Below, one piece after another: positions 20,820 to 31,793 of a stretch of 64,000 nucleotides of DNA. Every line of letters starts with the position of its first letter. Position 1 is the stretch's first letter. This DNA comes from Volutella citrinella (taxonomy: Eukaryota; Ascomycota; Sordariomycetes; Hypocreales; Nectriaceae): positions 1,922,001-1,986,000 of the forward strand of contig JAWZSP010000006.1 of NCBI GenBank assembly GCA_034401135.1, read 5' to 3'. Both the position numbers and the translations under genes were made by a program. A model generated the notes under the pieces. The model saw only the letters and a program-made list of their open reading frames with translations. It was not told the origin of the DNA and did no database searches.

Positions 20820-22326
20820 ATGTGTCCCGACGACGACGAGACTGGCGCCCGCGTGCTCGACGCGCTCAATGACGATCAGGTTCAGGTGGATGTAGGCAGC
20901 TGCATTCTTTCCCCATTTTCCCTTGGCCTATCCATGCTAACTGGTGCTTGTGTTGTTCAGGACAACGCCGATGCCGACTCGACCCTTGGCTCGTACGTTA
21001 TTCTCACAAAGGCCCTTTGTCTCCGCAAGCTAACACTCCCGATGCAGCATTGGTGGAGGCAGCGAGTATACCTCGCTAGCTTCTAGCGTCTACGACTACA
21101 AGTAAGTTGTGTGATTTCGCCGTTCTTTGGGATTGTGTTCTAACAAACGTTTAGGTACGAGGTGCGAGATCAGAAACGATGATGCTCACACCATAGGAGC
21201 ACCTAGTGCTGACACCACCGCAGAATGGTCGCCGTTACCACGCCTTTCATGAGGGCGCTTACGCCTTGGTATGGAAATCATCTCACTCGCTTTCCAAAAT
21301 CAAACTGACTGGCACTGTAGCCCAATGATGAAGAGGAGCAGGACCGCATGGACATGGTCCACCACCTGTACTGCATTGGCTTCGGAGGAGAGCTCTGCTA
21401 CGCCCCCATCAAGAAGGACATTGGCCGCGTCCTAGACTTGGGAACCGGAACTGGAATCTGGGCCATGGAGTTTGCCGAGTAAGATGCTGCCCGACTGTGA
21501 TGCACGCAAACGACTAACCATCAACAAGTCAGCATCCCTCTTCCGAAGTGGTTGGCACGGACCTGAGCCCCATCCAGCCCAAATGGTAGGAGCCAAAACA
21601 TCCAGACAACCGGAATAGCTTCTGACTTGTCAAGGACTCCCCCAAACTGCACCTTCGAGGTGGACGACTTCGAATCCGAATGGGTCTACAAGACGCCCTT
21701 TGACTACATCCACGCCCGCGAGCTCGAGGGCTGCATCGCCGACGACACCAAGCTCATCGGCAACGCGTTCAAGCACCTCGCGCCCGGCGGCTGGTTCGAG
21801 ATGCAGGCCACGAACATCGGCTTCTTCTCGGACGACGGCACCCACGAAAAGGTCAAGAACTGCCACGTCTGGCTCAAGCACCTCCTCGACAGCGCGACCA
21901 AGTTTGGCAAGCCCATGGACGCCGTCGTGACCTGGAAGAGCAAGATGGAGAAGGCTGGCTTTGTGGATATCCAGCAGAAGGTTTGGAAGGTTTGTTCCTC
22001 CCAAGGATGACGAGTCGTGAGACGGCCATCGAAATCGACAGAATCAACTGACACATCATCAGGTCCCCCTCGGTCCGTGGGCCAAGGACCCCAAGCTCAA
22101 GGAGATGGGCAAGTTCGAAAAGGTCCACCAGCTGCAGGCCGTCGAGGCCTACTCCCCCGCCCTCTTCACCCGCGTTCTCGGCTGGAAGGAGGAGGAGCTC
22201 GACGTCTTCCTCGCCAAGATCAAGAAGGAGCTGCTCGATCCCTCTGTGCACCTGTACATCCCCGTCTTCTTCTTCTGGGGCAGAAAGCCCGACGAGGAGG
22301 CCGAGAAGCCGACCGAGGCTGACTAG
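20820..22326 (+). CDS. LaeA-like class I SAM-dependent methyltransferase
   Basis: Nine exons, 20820..20891, 20961..20992, 21048..21101, 21155..21161, 21224..21268, 21321..21478, 21529..21585, 21635..21989 and 22063..22326, give 347 aa. The fourth exon is only 7 nt and completes KYENGRRYHAF, a signature of this family. SAM motif I is VLDLGTGTGIWAMEFAD (about residue 110), with a following acidic VVGTDLSPIQP. Other signatures are DYIHARELEGCI and HLAPGGWFEMQ. Relatives include LaeA and the many Methyltransf_23 proteins of filamentous fungi, some global regulators and some metabolite enzymes. Nothing nearby forms a clear biosynthetic cluster, so the substrate is unknown. The tail is acidic. Confidence 0.88.
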
Positions 22327-22599
22327 CACCCATCCTTGGTGATTCGATGCCGTGGCCAGGGGACCCAGGGGCAAGCCCAGTCTTGCCTTCAGGAGGGACA
22401 CACTTCTGCTCTGTGAGTTGGCACACTGGTACATCGGACGGAGTGGACCATCGCGTATCAATTTCTCGACAAACGGGAGGCGACTATCGTTCAAAAGTTT
22501 GAAATACACAATGCGTAATGCATGAAGCTACTGCGATTTGCATCTCTCCTCTCGCAAAAGTGCATTCAGTGTCCCCATGATGAAAGCCCAACCGGTTCC

Positions 22600-24012
22600 C
22601 TAACTGGCAGGTCCCTGCACCCACCGAGCAATATCGTCAATGACTGCCTTGTCGACGTTTCCTGCCTTGTCGTACTCGGCAGGCGTACCCTGTCCCTCTC
22701 CCTTGACAAACATGTGGTTCAAGCCATCGTACAGATGGAATTCTGCATTCTGCTTCTCTTTCAAGGCGGCTGCCCAAACCTCGTAGTCCTCCTTCACATC
22801 AACTTGGTAGTCTCGAGACCCTTGCAGAACAATCACGGGCTTATCCGTCTTTGCAGCGGACCCAACGGGGTCAAACTTAAAGTAGTCGAGCCAGTACGAA
22901 GCGGGAAGGCCAAACGGAAGTTTATCGGTTGTCGCCGTGGGGTCAAGCTGCAGCTTGTCCGCTCGCTCTGCTGCTTGCTCGGCCTCGTTGATTTGCTCCT
23001 CCAACTGGGTAGGGTCGTGATCCAGAGACGCAAAGTATCGGAGTTGGCGTACATAGGCATGATAGTAGGGAGTCGCTGGTCCAGCCATGACGATGCATCC
23101 CTTGACGCCAGCATCTTTCAAAACAATATTTGCAGCTGGCACGGCACCGAGGCTGTGACCAAGCACAAAGATCCTGTTGTTGTCGATCTCCTTGTGGGCT
23201 TGGGCGTAGCGGATGGCGTCGAGGGCTTGATCCATGTATTCGTCTGAGAATGTGAACGACTTGTTGTTTCTGAATTTTGCCGGATGTGTCATCGCAGCCT
23301 TGTCGAACCGAATGGTCGCAACATTCTGTTCAGACAGCCCCAGGGCAATGTCAGCAAATGGCTTCAGCGCCCCCGCCGACGAGTCTTTGTCACAAGGTCC
23401 CGATCCAGCGAGGAGGATGACGCAAGGGTAGACGCCTGCTTCTTTTGGGAGTTGGATTGCCGCGCCAACTTTGTTCTTCACTCCAAGCTGCATGTCTTGG
23501 CGTCGTGCTGCACCTGCGGTGGCATATTCTGGGGCCTGCCATGTCGGACCGAAACCAGCCAGGTTCAGTGGTAAGAGACGCAGGCCGACGAGACCAATGC
23601 CCCAGGGGGCCCACGTCAGCACCATGGCGAGGTTGCATCGTTGGAAGTAAATGGGCACCTTGGCGGTCGTGAACAAGCCAGATGTCACAACAGGGTCGCT
23701 GGTGCTCTGGATGGAGCCTCCCATTCCCGAAACGAGTCGCCATCCATTCTTCAAGACTGCCGGGGAGAGCATGAGCCGTAGCACGAACGGGAACTCCTGT
23801 CGAAGCTCCGACCACTCATTGTTCTGAATCATCCGCAAAATCGCAGCGGCTTTGAGTCGAGCGTCATTCTCCTCTTCAGTTTCGTGGCTGCCTGGGGGGC
23901 GTGGTTGCTGGCGGGTCAGGTACTTGAACAGCAGTAGACCGGCCACTGCGACAGAGACTGAGACACGGTAAAAGTCGAGCTTTACGCCCGCCAAAGTACT
24001 CATAGACACCAT
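22600..24012 (-). CDS. Membrane-anchored alpha/beta hydrolase
   Basis: A single exon of 470 aa; a second ATG lies three codons in. One N-terminal helix (about 13-32, VSVSVAVAGLLLFKYL) probably anchors it. A short helical domain resembling DUF3887 (ILRMIQNNEWSELRQEFPF) precedes the hydrolase. The nucleophile elbow is GHSLGA with Ser287. Asp401 (GSRDYQVD) and His433 (GLNHMF) complete the triad. ILLAGSGPCDKD supplies the oxyanion region. Members hydrolyse esters or peptides; the substrate is unknown. It is tail-to-tail with the methyltransferase. It appears intact. Confidence 0.85.
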   Translation of the reverse strand: MVSMSTLAGVKLDFYRVSVSVAVAGLLLFKYLTRQQPRPPGSHETEEENDARLKAAAILRMIQNNEWSELRQEFPFVLRLMLSPAVLKNGWRLVSGMGGSIQSTSDPVVTSGLFTTAKVPIYFQRCNLAMVLTWAPWGIGLVGLRLLPLNLAGFGPTWQAPEYATAGAARRQDMQLGVKNKVGAAIQLPKEAGVYPCVILLAGSGPCDKDSSAGALKPFADIALGLSEQNVATIRFDKAAMTHPAKFRNNKSFTFSDEYMDQALDAIRYAQAHKEIDNNRIFVLGHSLGAVPAANIVLKDAGVKGCIVMAGPATPYYHAYVRQLRYFASLDHDPTQLEEQINEAEQAAERADKLQLDPTATTDKLPFGLPASYWLDYFKFDPVGSAAKTDKPVIVLQGSRDYQVDVKEDYEVWAAALKEKQNAEFHLYDGLNHMFVKGEGQGTPAEYDKAGNVDKAVIDDIARWVQGPAS

Positions 24013-24677
24013 GTCGATGGTGTGGTATGTGAGCTTAGGGTTGTGAATCTAGGTTGTTGTTGCGTGGTGTCAGCAGGTCGGGTCAGCAGGGAGAGGTCAG
24101 AGGGACAACCAGCGTCACGTGATGGCCATGATCCTCTGAGGAAGCTGGGACCTCCTCCCCCAAGCAACAACGGACAAAAAAATTCCACTGCCTTGCAATG
24201 GCAGTTTTGGGTTTACGATACTTCTCTACGCCAGCTACGCTTCGTGATCAACTGTTACTCCGATACCAGAACTCCAAACTGCCAGGACTATCGAACAGGG
24301 TTGTTAGTTTTTTTGACCTCCGCGATGAGGCCGGCTACTACCTGCCCTGCAAACCAAATTGGACGAGAGTGCCTTAATGATGCATTGGTATGCTTTTCTC
24401 CTACACCTTTCATGTTGATTAGGTGGGATCTTGTGTCTCTGCTCTTCCTGTACTGGTACTGTTCATACTGACCGTTGAATACTTGACTCACGAGTCACAG
24501 GCCAGCCCAACCTCAAGCCAGTGCATGCTACGTACGACAGTAGACCCAGACCAAACCCTGTCCCGTGTCCCGTCCCGTATCGACAGGGTGTGAGACAGGT
24601 AGAGCAAAGCAAAGGCAAAAATGCCATTTGGTTGTACGTCTTTCGGGCTCGTCTATTTTGCAGTCGACTGAAGACCA
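24013..24677. other. Divergent promoter region
   Basis: This lies between the hydrolase (minus strand) and the small secreted peptide (plus strand). No gene is seen. Confidence 0.5.
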
Positions 24678-24684
24678 TATAAGG
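24678..24684 (+). promoter_or_regulatory. TATA box of the secreted peptide gene
   Basis: TATAAGG, about 125 nt upstream of the ATG at 24805. Confidence 0.5.
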
Positions 24685-24760
24685 CCTGCAAAATCGCCTT
24701 GGAGCCATCTCTTCCAACTTGTCAATCACAATTCCACCATCTCAACAGACAAATCATTCA

Positions 24761-24793
24761 CCCCCCCCCCCCCCCCCCCCACCCCCCCACCCC
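24761..24793 (+). repeat. Poly-C tract (C20, A, C7, A, C4) in the 5-prime leader
   Basis: Twenty consecutive C followed by two shorter C runs, ending 11 nt before the start codon at 24805. Homopolymer length may vary or be a sequencing artefact. Confidence 0.85.
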
Positions 24794-24804
24794 TACTCCT
24801 CACT

Positions 24805-25030
24805 ATGAAGTACCTTGCCGTCCTCACCATCGTCCTCGGAACTGTCGCGGCCGCTCCCACTATCCAGGCATGACTACGAAGCAGCACACTGTGATGGGAA
24901 GCACTAACTCTGTATATAGGGCACTGCCGTTGCTGCCGAGACTAGCGAGCGCCCTTTTGAGAACGGCTACAACGGTCTGGGCCGCCAGTTTCTATCGTGG
25001 CTCAACGACAACCTCAACCCTTTCGCCTAG
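24805..25030 (+). CDS. 57-aa secreted peptide precursor
   Basis: Exons 24805..24867 and 24920..25030. Exon 1 encodes a signal peptide (MKYLAVLTIVLGTVAAAPTIQ). The intron begins CAG|GCATGA, a GC donor, and ends TGTATATAG after a CACTAAC branch site. Exon 2 starts in phase 0 (GTAVAAETSERPFENGYNGL) and ends LNDNLNPFA. After signal cleavage about 39 residues remain, without Cys, with an amphipathic-looking GRQFLSWLND segment. A TATA box and leader support the gene. A secreted peptide, hormone-like or antimicrobial-like, is possible but inferred. If the GC donor is not used, the frame stops after 22 codons. Confidence 0.65.
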
Positions 25031-25386
25031 AGGCATGCGCTGCAAATGGTCCGTACATGTGCATATGTGCGAACGGGGCGGCAGAAGGCTTTTGGGTGGT
25101 TGTAATCCGCTGCGATCCAGCGTTACGACACACCCTTGCCTAGTGTTTTGGCTGGAGCTTCGAGAAGAAGGCTGAAGAACCATTGGTTACTTTCACTGTG
25201 GATTTTGATTGGGGATATGGAACTAGCTAGTTGAATAGCAATGATTGATTCTCCAGCCACATGCTCTTGGCTGCGTGATGTCAAATCGCCGTAGACCGAG
25301 CACCTTGAGCGCTGGCACATGCTGTCTGTTCACATCCCAACCAAAGCATCCCTAATCCTACTCCATCCAAGTACAGGCTGAATACT

Positions 25387-26235
25387 TTATTCAGTGTCAA
25401 AGTAGAATTCAAGCCCAGGCAAAACCTGGATGGTGCGAGGGCTGCCGCCGTTGCCAAGAAGCGTAAGGCCAATTTTGCGCTCACCACTGGAACTCGCACT
25501 CAGAGTAACCAGCTGCTTGCCTTGCTCTGAGCCTACGTGGTTAACCCAACGCCATGCTTTTGAGCCAGATCCATCATCAATGGCAGGTCCATGGACGCCG
25601 TCAAAGATTTGACTTGTGATTGAAAGCTCCTCCTCGGGCACGGTGACGGAAACCCTCGAGACGCCTCGCGCACCTGAAGGCTGCTTCGTGTAGGGCGGAG
25701 CAGCTCCCGTCGCTTCGTCAAGATATGGCACTCTCAGATGGCGCGGAGTTCTATCGAGGCACCAAAACGGAGCTGTTCCGGGCCACAGAGGTTTCAATGC
25801 CCCGTCCTGGGCTGAGCTGACTGCCCATTTCAACTCCACCCCGTCTGGCCGCAGACGCCCACCAGGGACCGGGTCCTTGTATGTTGCTCCACTGGTGGAA
25901 GACGCCGCTTGGACACGCTCCTGAACTCGAGTAAACAGCTCTTCGTCGTCAAGGGTGTACGCCCAGTCGATAATCCGGCCCTCCTCGAGCGATCCCCATC
26001 TGTGCTGCTTTCGGCGTTCGGGATCCGCATTGTCTCGAAAGGCAATCAGCTCAATGTAGGATCCATCGGGTAAGATTATGAGCTTGTTGACCGTGAGCCC
26101 GTCAGCGTGAGAGCCGCCCTCGATGACGGCAAGGGAGTCTTCCAAGCGTTGCGGGAGCTCTTGGAGGACTGTTTGGGATACTAGAATCACAAAGTGGTCC
26201 AGGATGGGGAGAGCAGTGGTGGGTTTTGTCGCCAT
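25387..26235 (-). CDS. Glyoxalase-like domain protein
   Basis: A single exon of 282 aa from the ATG at 26235. LDHFVILV near the N-terminus followed by KLIILPDGSYIELIAF matches the first beta-alpha-beta module of glyoxalase-like proteins (PF13468 type) in fungi. Internal PGGRLRPDGVELKWAVSS and the pattern LRVPYL are also typical. Such proteins adopt a metal-binding vicinal-oxygen-chelate fold; the substrate is unknown. No signal peptide is seen, so it is probably cytosolic. A TATA box lies 75 nt upstream. Confidence 0.85.
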   Translation of the reverse strand: MATKPTTALPILDHFVILVSQTVLQELPQRLEDSLAVIEGGSHADGLTVNKLIILPDGSYIELIAFRDNADPERRKQHRWGSLEEGRIIDWAYTLDDEELFTRVQERVQAASSTSGATYKDPVPGGRLRPDGVELKWAVSSAQDGALKPLWPGTAPFWCLDRTPRHLRVPYLDEATGAAPPYTKQPSGARGVSRVSVTVPEEELSITSQIFDGVHGPAIDDGSGSKAWRWVNHVGSEQGKQLVTLSASSSGERKIGLTLLGNGGSPRTIQVLPGLEFYFDTE

Positions 26236-26309
26236 TTTGCTGTTGGGGCGGTCTCTTTCTGTCCAAGGGGAAGTTTGGTTGAGGTAGGATTAGCCAGTCA
26301 CCGGGCGGG

Positions 26310-26315
26310 TTTATA
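26310..26315 (-). promoter_or_regulatory. TATA box of the glyoxalase-like gene
   Basis: TATAAA on the minus strand, about 75 nt upstream of the start codon at 26235. Confidence 0.55.
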
Positions 26316-27412
26316 TCGTGGGTCTGATGTCGTCTGAGATGGCGTGACCGGAGCATGTGGGGACGGACTTTAAACATGGACGAGGGGTAAAGCCATACAA
26401 ACGTCATCTCGACCCTCCATGTCGTCGTTGTCAGCCAGTGACGTCTTTATCCGGCTTCCGATGGCCAGCCGGCCCAGATCGAGAGTGGTCAGCACTTGAA
26501 GTGTCCTACTCCGCGATTATAATTAATGTCATAGCGAGACTGCCCGCTCGAGGGTCCGAGTTTCATAGCTCGTGCTTCGGGACCATCTGCTTCCTGGTGT
26601 AGCTGTCCGGGGTCCATGGAATCAAGCAAGGGAAATGCCTAGGCAGAAGGTGTCCTCCATAATCTTTGTTCGTGGGCAGGGAAGGAGAATTGTTGGCAGG
26701 CGGTTAGGCCTTCAGAGAAGAATCGCCACAGCTGGACGGGCTAGAAGATGATCATCAGGTGGCCAGCAGAGAAGAGGGGGGATTGTCACTCAATCACAGG
26801 AGAAAAAATACAAATCAATTGCTGTCCCATATTGGCGTCTTATGCTCAAGTGTATTATTCGTGCTTCGTGATGCTGGCGATTTGGGAAGTCTCGCGGGTT
26901 GGTACGGCCTATTCCGGATGCTTGACAGTGGCGGGCCGTGCCCTGAGGGAGACATCGGGGAGTCTCGCGCATTGTGTCTGACCAATAGACGGCTCGGGTC
27001 AGGGTGGGGCTTCGTGACTGATGGCTCCAAGATCCATCCCAGCGAGAGCGATGGATGGGAATGGCGCAACACAAACGAATTGAGGCTAAATGCAGCTTGG
27101 AGGCCTTTGTATTAGGAGGCTGGATTTGTTTTCGCCTTCCTACCGGCCCCAATTCAAGGTGGAGATAGTGGCGATGCTGCATCTCCCATTGAGTTCGGAT
27201 TGTTCATGTTCGCACTGTGCGTGCACTGCAGCCAGCCCGAGCTTTCCTTTTCTGGATTTCGTCACGTCCAGGAAGGAGCACCATATCAGCTCTTACTGCC
27301 CGGCCACACTACGAAATCCACGGAAATCCACCAACTTCTCTCGTACTTCCTCTGCCTTCCATTTGACCAAATAATCCAGAACACTCATTTTCTCACGGAC
27401 CATCTAGGTGGC
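26316..27412. other. Intergenic, nothing recognised
   Basis: This contains the promoter side of the glyoxalase-like gene and the 3-prime side of the beta-glucosidase. The open frames present lack coding features. Confidence 0.5.
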
Positions 27413-29605
27413 TTACAGAAGCTTGAACATTGACCTCACGCTGCCAACAGCCCCTACATGCTCACCAACCTCGATCTGAACCTCGTCAGTCCACAGAGGC
27501 CAGGCCCCTCCATCCCACTTCCGCAATGGCCTCGTCGACGCTTCAATAGCAACGGCCTTCTGCTCACCCGCTTCCAGGTCTACCACTCCGAATCCGAGGA
27601 GCACTCGCTTGGGTCTCTCGGGGACATTGGTGATGCCATACACCTGAGCAACATATCGGCCTGCACGGTTGCCAGTGTTCTTAACATCGACTTGAATTTG
27701 GATCTTCTCACCAGGGCCCTTGGCCACCGCAAGTTCAGACACAGCAAAGGTTGTGTAGGAAAGGCCAAAGCCCATGGGGTAAGCGGCCTCCACACCCAGT
27801 CGATCTAGCAGGTGCTGACCGTGCCAGCGATCGTAAGTGATCTTTGTGGAATTGATATCAAAGAATGGCAGATGCTCTTCCTTGCTGGGGATGGAGAATG
27901 GGAGACGACCAGAGACGTTGGCCTGGCCCAGTAGAATATCAGCCAGAGCATGACCACCCTCGCTGCCCGAGTACCAGCTGTAAAGAATCGACGCTGGCAG
28001 GTTGTCCCACTCGGACAAGATCACGGCTCCAGCCGCAACAATTGCCACGACAGTTCGGGGATTGGCCTCGGAAACTGCACGAATCAACTCGACATCCTGG
28101 GCCTTGAGGCGCAGGCTAGATCGATCTCCGCCGGCGCCCATGCCGTAGTTATCCTGTCCAGGGACGACTTCTCCCGCAGTGGCCTCGTCGAACAGCATCT
28201 TGTGAGCATACTTGGCCTCCTTGCTCTCGTTGAGAGGAGGCAGAATTTTGCCCAGGGCTGGGTTCGTCTTGAACGGCGGCACAGTGTACTCGCCCTCATC
28301 TCGCCAGTCGTAGCCCACGACGACGACAGCCACATCGGCGGCGGCGGCAGTGCTCTTTGACAAATCCACCTGCCCTGAGTCTTCGAGTGTCACTTCAGAC
28401 TTGGGCATTGCGGCCTTGAGGCCCTCGAAAGGAGACACCACCTCAGGGCATCGGACAGCAGAGGAGCCCTTGTCGCCAGTGTTCTTGGAGTTGGCCAGTC
28501 GTCCAATCACAGCCACCTTCTGAGTATCCTCGGAGATCGGAAGAAGCGGTTTTCCATCGACATTCTCATTCTTCAGCAATACCATGGACTTGACGGCGGC
28601 CTCCTTCGCTAGAGCACGGTGCTCATCAGAGAAAACTTGGTCAGTGGACAGAGCCGAAGCTTCTCTCCTAGCAGCATCTTGAATCTCGCTGCGCAAGATG
28701 GCAATACCAGACCTCTGGACTTGATCATCAGTGATATCTCCATCGGCAAGAGCCTCCTTTAGTGTCCGGCCGCGGATGTTGCGGAAGGGGGCCTCGATGT
28801 CCAGACCGTTTCTCAGCGAGAGCGGTCCGTCACGCAGGCCAAACAAGAAGTCGGTCATGACGAGGCCCTTGAAGCCCCACTCCTCCCGCAGAATGTCAAG
28901 CAGAAGCTCCTTGTTCTGGCCAGCCCACTCTCCGCGAACAGAGTTGTATGAGCTCATGACGGCGGCGGCGCCCTCCTCAATGACGCGGCGGAAGTGGGCC
29001 AGGTAGACCTCGTGGAGGACGTCCAGGTCGAGGGACACGTCGACCTGAAAGCGTGCGTTCTCCATCGAGTTTAAGGCATAGTGCTTCACGCAGGCCATCA
29101 TGTTGCGCTGCACACCCCGAGTGAGGGCGGCACCGAACTCGCCAAGAATGAGGGGGTCCTCGCCATACGTCTCCTGGATGCGGCCCCAGGCTGGGTGACG
29201 CGGCAAGTTGATGCATACGCCTCCGAAGAAGTTGGCACCCAGGGCGCGACCCTCTCGACCGATGGCGACACCAATACGGTGCTCGAGCTCCAGATCCCAG
29301 GTAGCGCCACGAGCCATGGGGACGGGAAAGGCTGTGGCCTGGCCCAAGACGATGCCACGGGGACCATCAGCGAAGCGCACTCCCGGGATGGCTAGACGGT
29401 CGACGACGCCGTGGAGGTAAGGGTCGCGGTTGTAGCCGTCTTTGAACATTTTTGACATTCCGGACCAGAAGTCGTCGTCGCCATCGAGCAGATGCAGGCG
29501 CTCCTCGGGCGTGAGCTCTGCGTACAGAGTGTGGGCAGCCGCATCTACATCTGCAGAACCAGCCTGCACCGCCTTGACAGCATCAAGAAATGTGTAGAGG
29601 GACAT
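27413..29605 (-). CDS. GH3 family beta-glucosidase
   Basis: A single exon of 730 aa. The N-terminal TIM-barrel shows FADGPRGI, ETYGEDP and VKHYALNSMEN, with the nucleophile Asp252 in VMTDFLFG. The C-terminal sandwich has GAGGDRSSLRL and YSGSEGGHALADILLG. A fibronectin-III-like end is present (VKNTGNRAGRYVAQVY). There is no signal peptide, so it is probably an intracellular enzyme that cleaves terminal glucose from beta-glucosides or glycosylated metabolites. The domain order is complete, and no breaks are seen. Confidence 0.93.
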   Translation of the reverse strand: MSLYTFLDAVKAVQAGSADVDAAAHTLYAELTPEERLHLLDGDDDFWSGMSKMFKDGYNRDPYLHGVVDRLAIPGVRFADGPRGIVLGQATAFPVPMARGATWDLELEHRIGVAIGREGRALGANFFGGVCINLPRHPAWGRIQETYGEDPLILGEFGAALTRGVQRNMMACVKHYALNSMENARFQVDVSLDLDVLHEVYLAHFRRVIEEGAAAVMSSYNSVRGEWAGQNKELLLDILREEWGFKGLVMTDFLFGLRDGPLSLRNGLDIEAPFRNIRGRTLKEALADGDITDDQVQRSGIAILRSEIQDAARREASALSTDQVFSDEHRALAKEAAVKSMVLLKNENVDGKPLLPISEDTQKVAVIGRLANSKNTGDKGSSAVRCPEVVSPFEGLKAAMPKSEVTLEDSGQVDLSKSTAAAADVAVVVVGYDWRDEGEYTVPPFKTNPALGKILPPLNESKEAKYAHKMLFDEATAGEVVPGQDNYGMGAGGDRSSLRLKAQDVELIRAVSEANPRTVVAIVAAGAVILSEWDNLPASILYSWYSGSEGGHALADILLGQANVSGRLPFSIPSKEEHLPFFDINSTKITYDRWHGQHLLDRLGVEAAYPMGFGLSYTTFAVSELAVAKGPGEKIQIQVDVKNTGNRAGRYVAQVYGITNVPERPKRVLLGFGVVDLEAGEQKAVAIEASTRPLRKWDGGAWPLWTDEVQIEVGEHVGAVGSVRSMFKLL

Positions 29606-31493
29606 TGTAAGCTCAGAAACAGTGGTTTTTTTTCGGGTTCTCGACTTTGCTCTACCTCTTTCCTCGGGAGGTATGCTCTATTTGGCCAGCACCTGTTCTC
29701 CACGTCGGGGATGGGCGATGCTGGCTCCGTCTTCCGCGCGACACTCCCCGATGACTACCCCGCCATAAGGAGCCCCATGACGGAAACCTCACAGATGGCG
29801 GGGAGCGTCGCTCAACCAGACAATTGGTCCATTGGACAGCCCGATGGCCTGACCAGGACAATTCAAGCACCACACACTCATGCCAGTCCCAGCCAGGCGA
29901 TTGATCGACTCCGCACCGGGGAGGATTACTCCGCAAGCTTAGTTACATGTTGCCAAGGGATCATCAGCTCCAAACTCCGGGTTCACACCATCCCCACTAA
30001 TCCCGTTCCAAACTCTGTTTTGCCGGGAAGATTGGACCTGTCTTTCCGATCATGCGGTTTGGCCGCATCGCGCAGGGTTGAGCTGAGCCGCACCAATCCA
30101 GCCTCGGCCACTGTCAGTAGCTTGTCACACTGACCAACACGTCAGGACTGCCTTTATTTTGTTCGGTTTGCTACTATCACTCCTGGCTTCCGGTTTCTTT
30201 CCATCAGTATTCACCCCGGGAGGGCTCACAATCTGAAAACGCCCCTGTTTGAATAATTTTTGCGCAAAGGATCATCATGGAAAGCCATGATGACGCCTCG
30301 GCCAACATCGAGTCGACAACTTGACCATGAAGGAAATCTTCAACATTCACAAGAATTCGTCTCAACTGCAGCCATGCTTCTATAGGAAAAGCCTCCCTCC
30401 CATACTCGCCGTCATGCTTTACCCATGAATAACGCGCAACAACAGGGGTTTCGATGACGAATCAACGGCAACGTCCTTTCCGTCCAGTCCTCCCGCCGAG
30501 ACATGAGATTTGTCAGAGGCTCCCAAGCACTATGACTAGATGTGCCCGGGCACTTGTATTGGCTATTTCCTTCGCAGCTCCCTCTGTTCTTCAGTTGACA
30601 GTGAGATTGGTCGCAACAAAGGCCTGTTCTTCGGATTAGCCTTTGGCAGTTGTTTTCGACTTTGAACGCGGTCTTCCTGGTCGTGCAAACTATCTATGGA
30701 GTTGGTCCCAACTTCTATTAGAATTGGCACCGTTTGCCCGGGACAAAATTGCCCCAGTCTCGCTGTGAGATCTTGCAACTGTGGGTGTCAACCGCGCGAA
30801 AGTGCGGACGAGATTGGCAACCCAAGACGCTTCGACGGCTGCTGGATTCGATGTCGTCGCCGATGCAAAGTTCAGCACAGTCGATAACACGATTGAGAAC
30901 ACCTAGTCGGCTATTGCGAGCATGGGTCTGGTGAAATGCTGCAAGGACACTGATAGACCTAGTGTCTTGAACAATGAACAATCTGTTCGCAGTTTGTTCA
31001 GAGCCCTCGTGTGGAACAACATAGCCTTCCTGTCAACTGCCCCACAGAGCCGACTCCGTTCCTCCAACACAAATTCCGTGATTCCTATTCGATGTCATGG
31101 ACAGGTTGATGTTTCGATGTGCCAAGTGTTACAGATCCAGGGGTGAATTCGAGAGACCAAGGGACAAGGCATCCCACTTGTTGACCATGGTTCCTCGATT
31201 TGCATTATTTCAGTCCATGTAACCAAGGACGCCCCGATTTGTTTGTCACTGAGCATGTTCAGGGGCAGATCAGTTGCCATTCAGAATCTGTTCGGCGTGG
31301 TTGCCACTCGCTGGCACTGCTGGACAACAATTGTCAGCTACACATCAGATTCTCCAACAAGAACATTGTCAATGCCCCAATTCTACAAAAGCTTGGATTT
31401 TGGATTCAATCTGCCCTTCTTTTTCTCACTTCAAGACATTCGAAAACGGAAACCACGGCTTACAACGACACCGGTCAGAAATATCAGAGTCTC
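29606..31493. other. Long intergenic stretch, nothing convincing
   Basis: The first several hundred bases should include the GH3 promoter. The remaining frames on both strands are short and unsupported. Confidence 0.45.
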
Positions 31494-31690
31494 AGATGGC
31501 AGACGAAACGCTACCAGTGGCCTTTGCGAGGGATCACCCTTTGGGTAACTGCTTCGCAAACCTCCGCATCGATTTTACTGAGTTTTGTAATGCAAAAGGG
31601 ATACTCCCTTCGCCGGGGGCTCTGGACCTCCTTGAACTTCAAGGTTTGGACTTACCCTTGCCATTCCTACCGCCTCCACTAACCCATTAC
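31494..31690 (+). other. Possible upstream exon of the FunK1 gene
   Basis: An ATG at 31494 starts a coding-like stretch (MADETLPVAFARDHPLGNCF and LDLLELQGLDLPLPF). It could be an N-terminal exon of the kinase gene. However, I cannot find a clean donor/acceptor pair into 31794. Confidence 0.25.
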
Positions 31691-31793
31691 AGAGATTCAC
31701 ATATTAACCTACACATTATTCCGTACTCTGTCAGATCTTGCCTCTGTCCTCTCAGTCCACCGTTTAAATCCGGAATCGAAGAGAAATCCACAC

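Noticed and set aside
20210..20869. 219-codon minus-strand frame
   Set aside because: No motif; overlaps the methyltransferase promoter and start.
21630..22004. Long minus-strand open frame
   Set aside because: Antisense to the largest methyltransferase exon; composition is a mirror of its codon bias.
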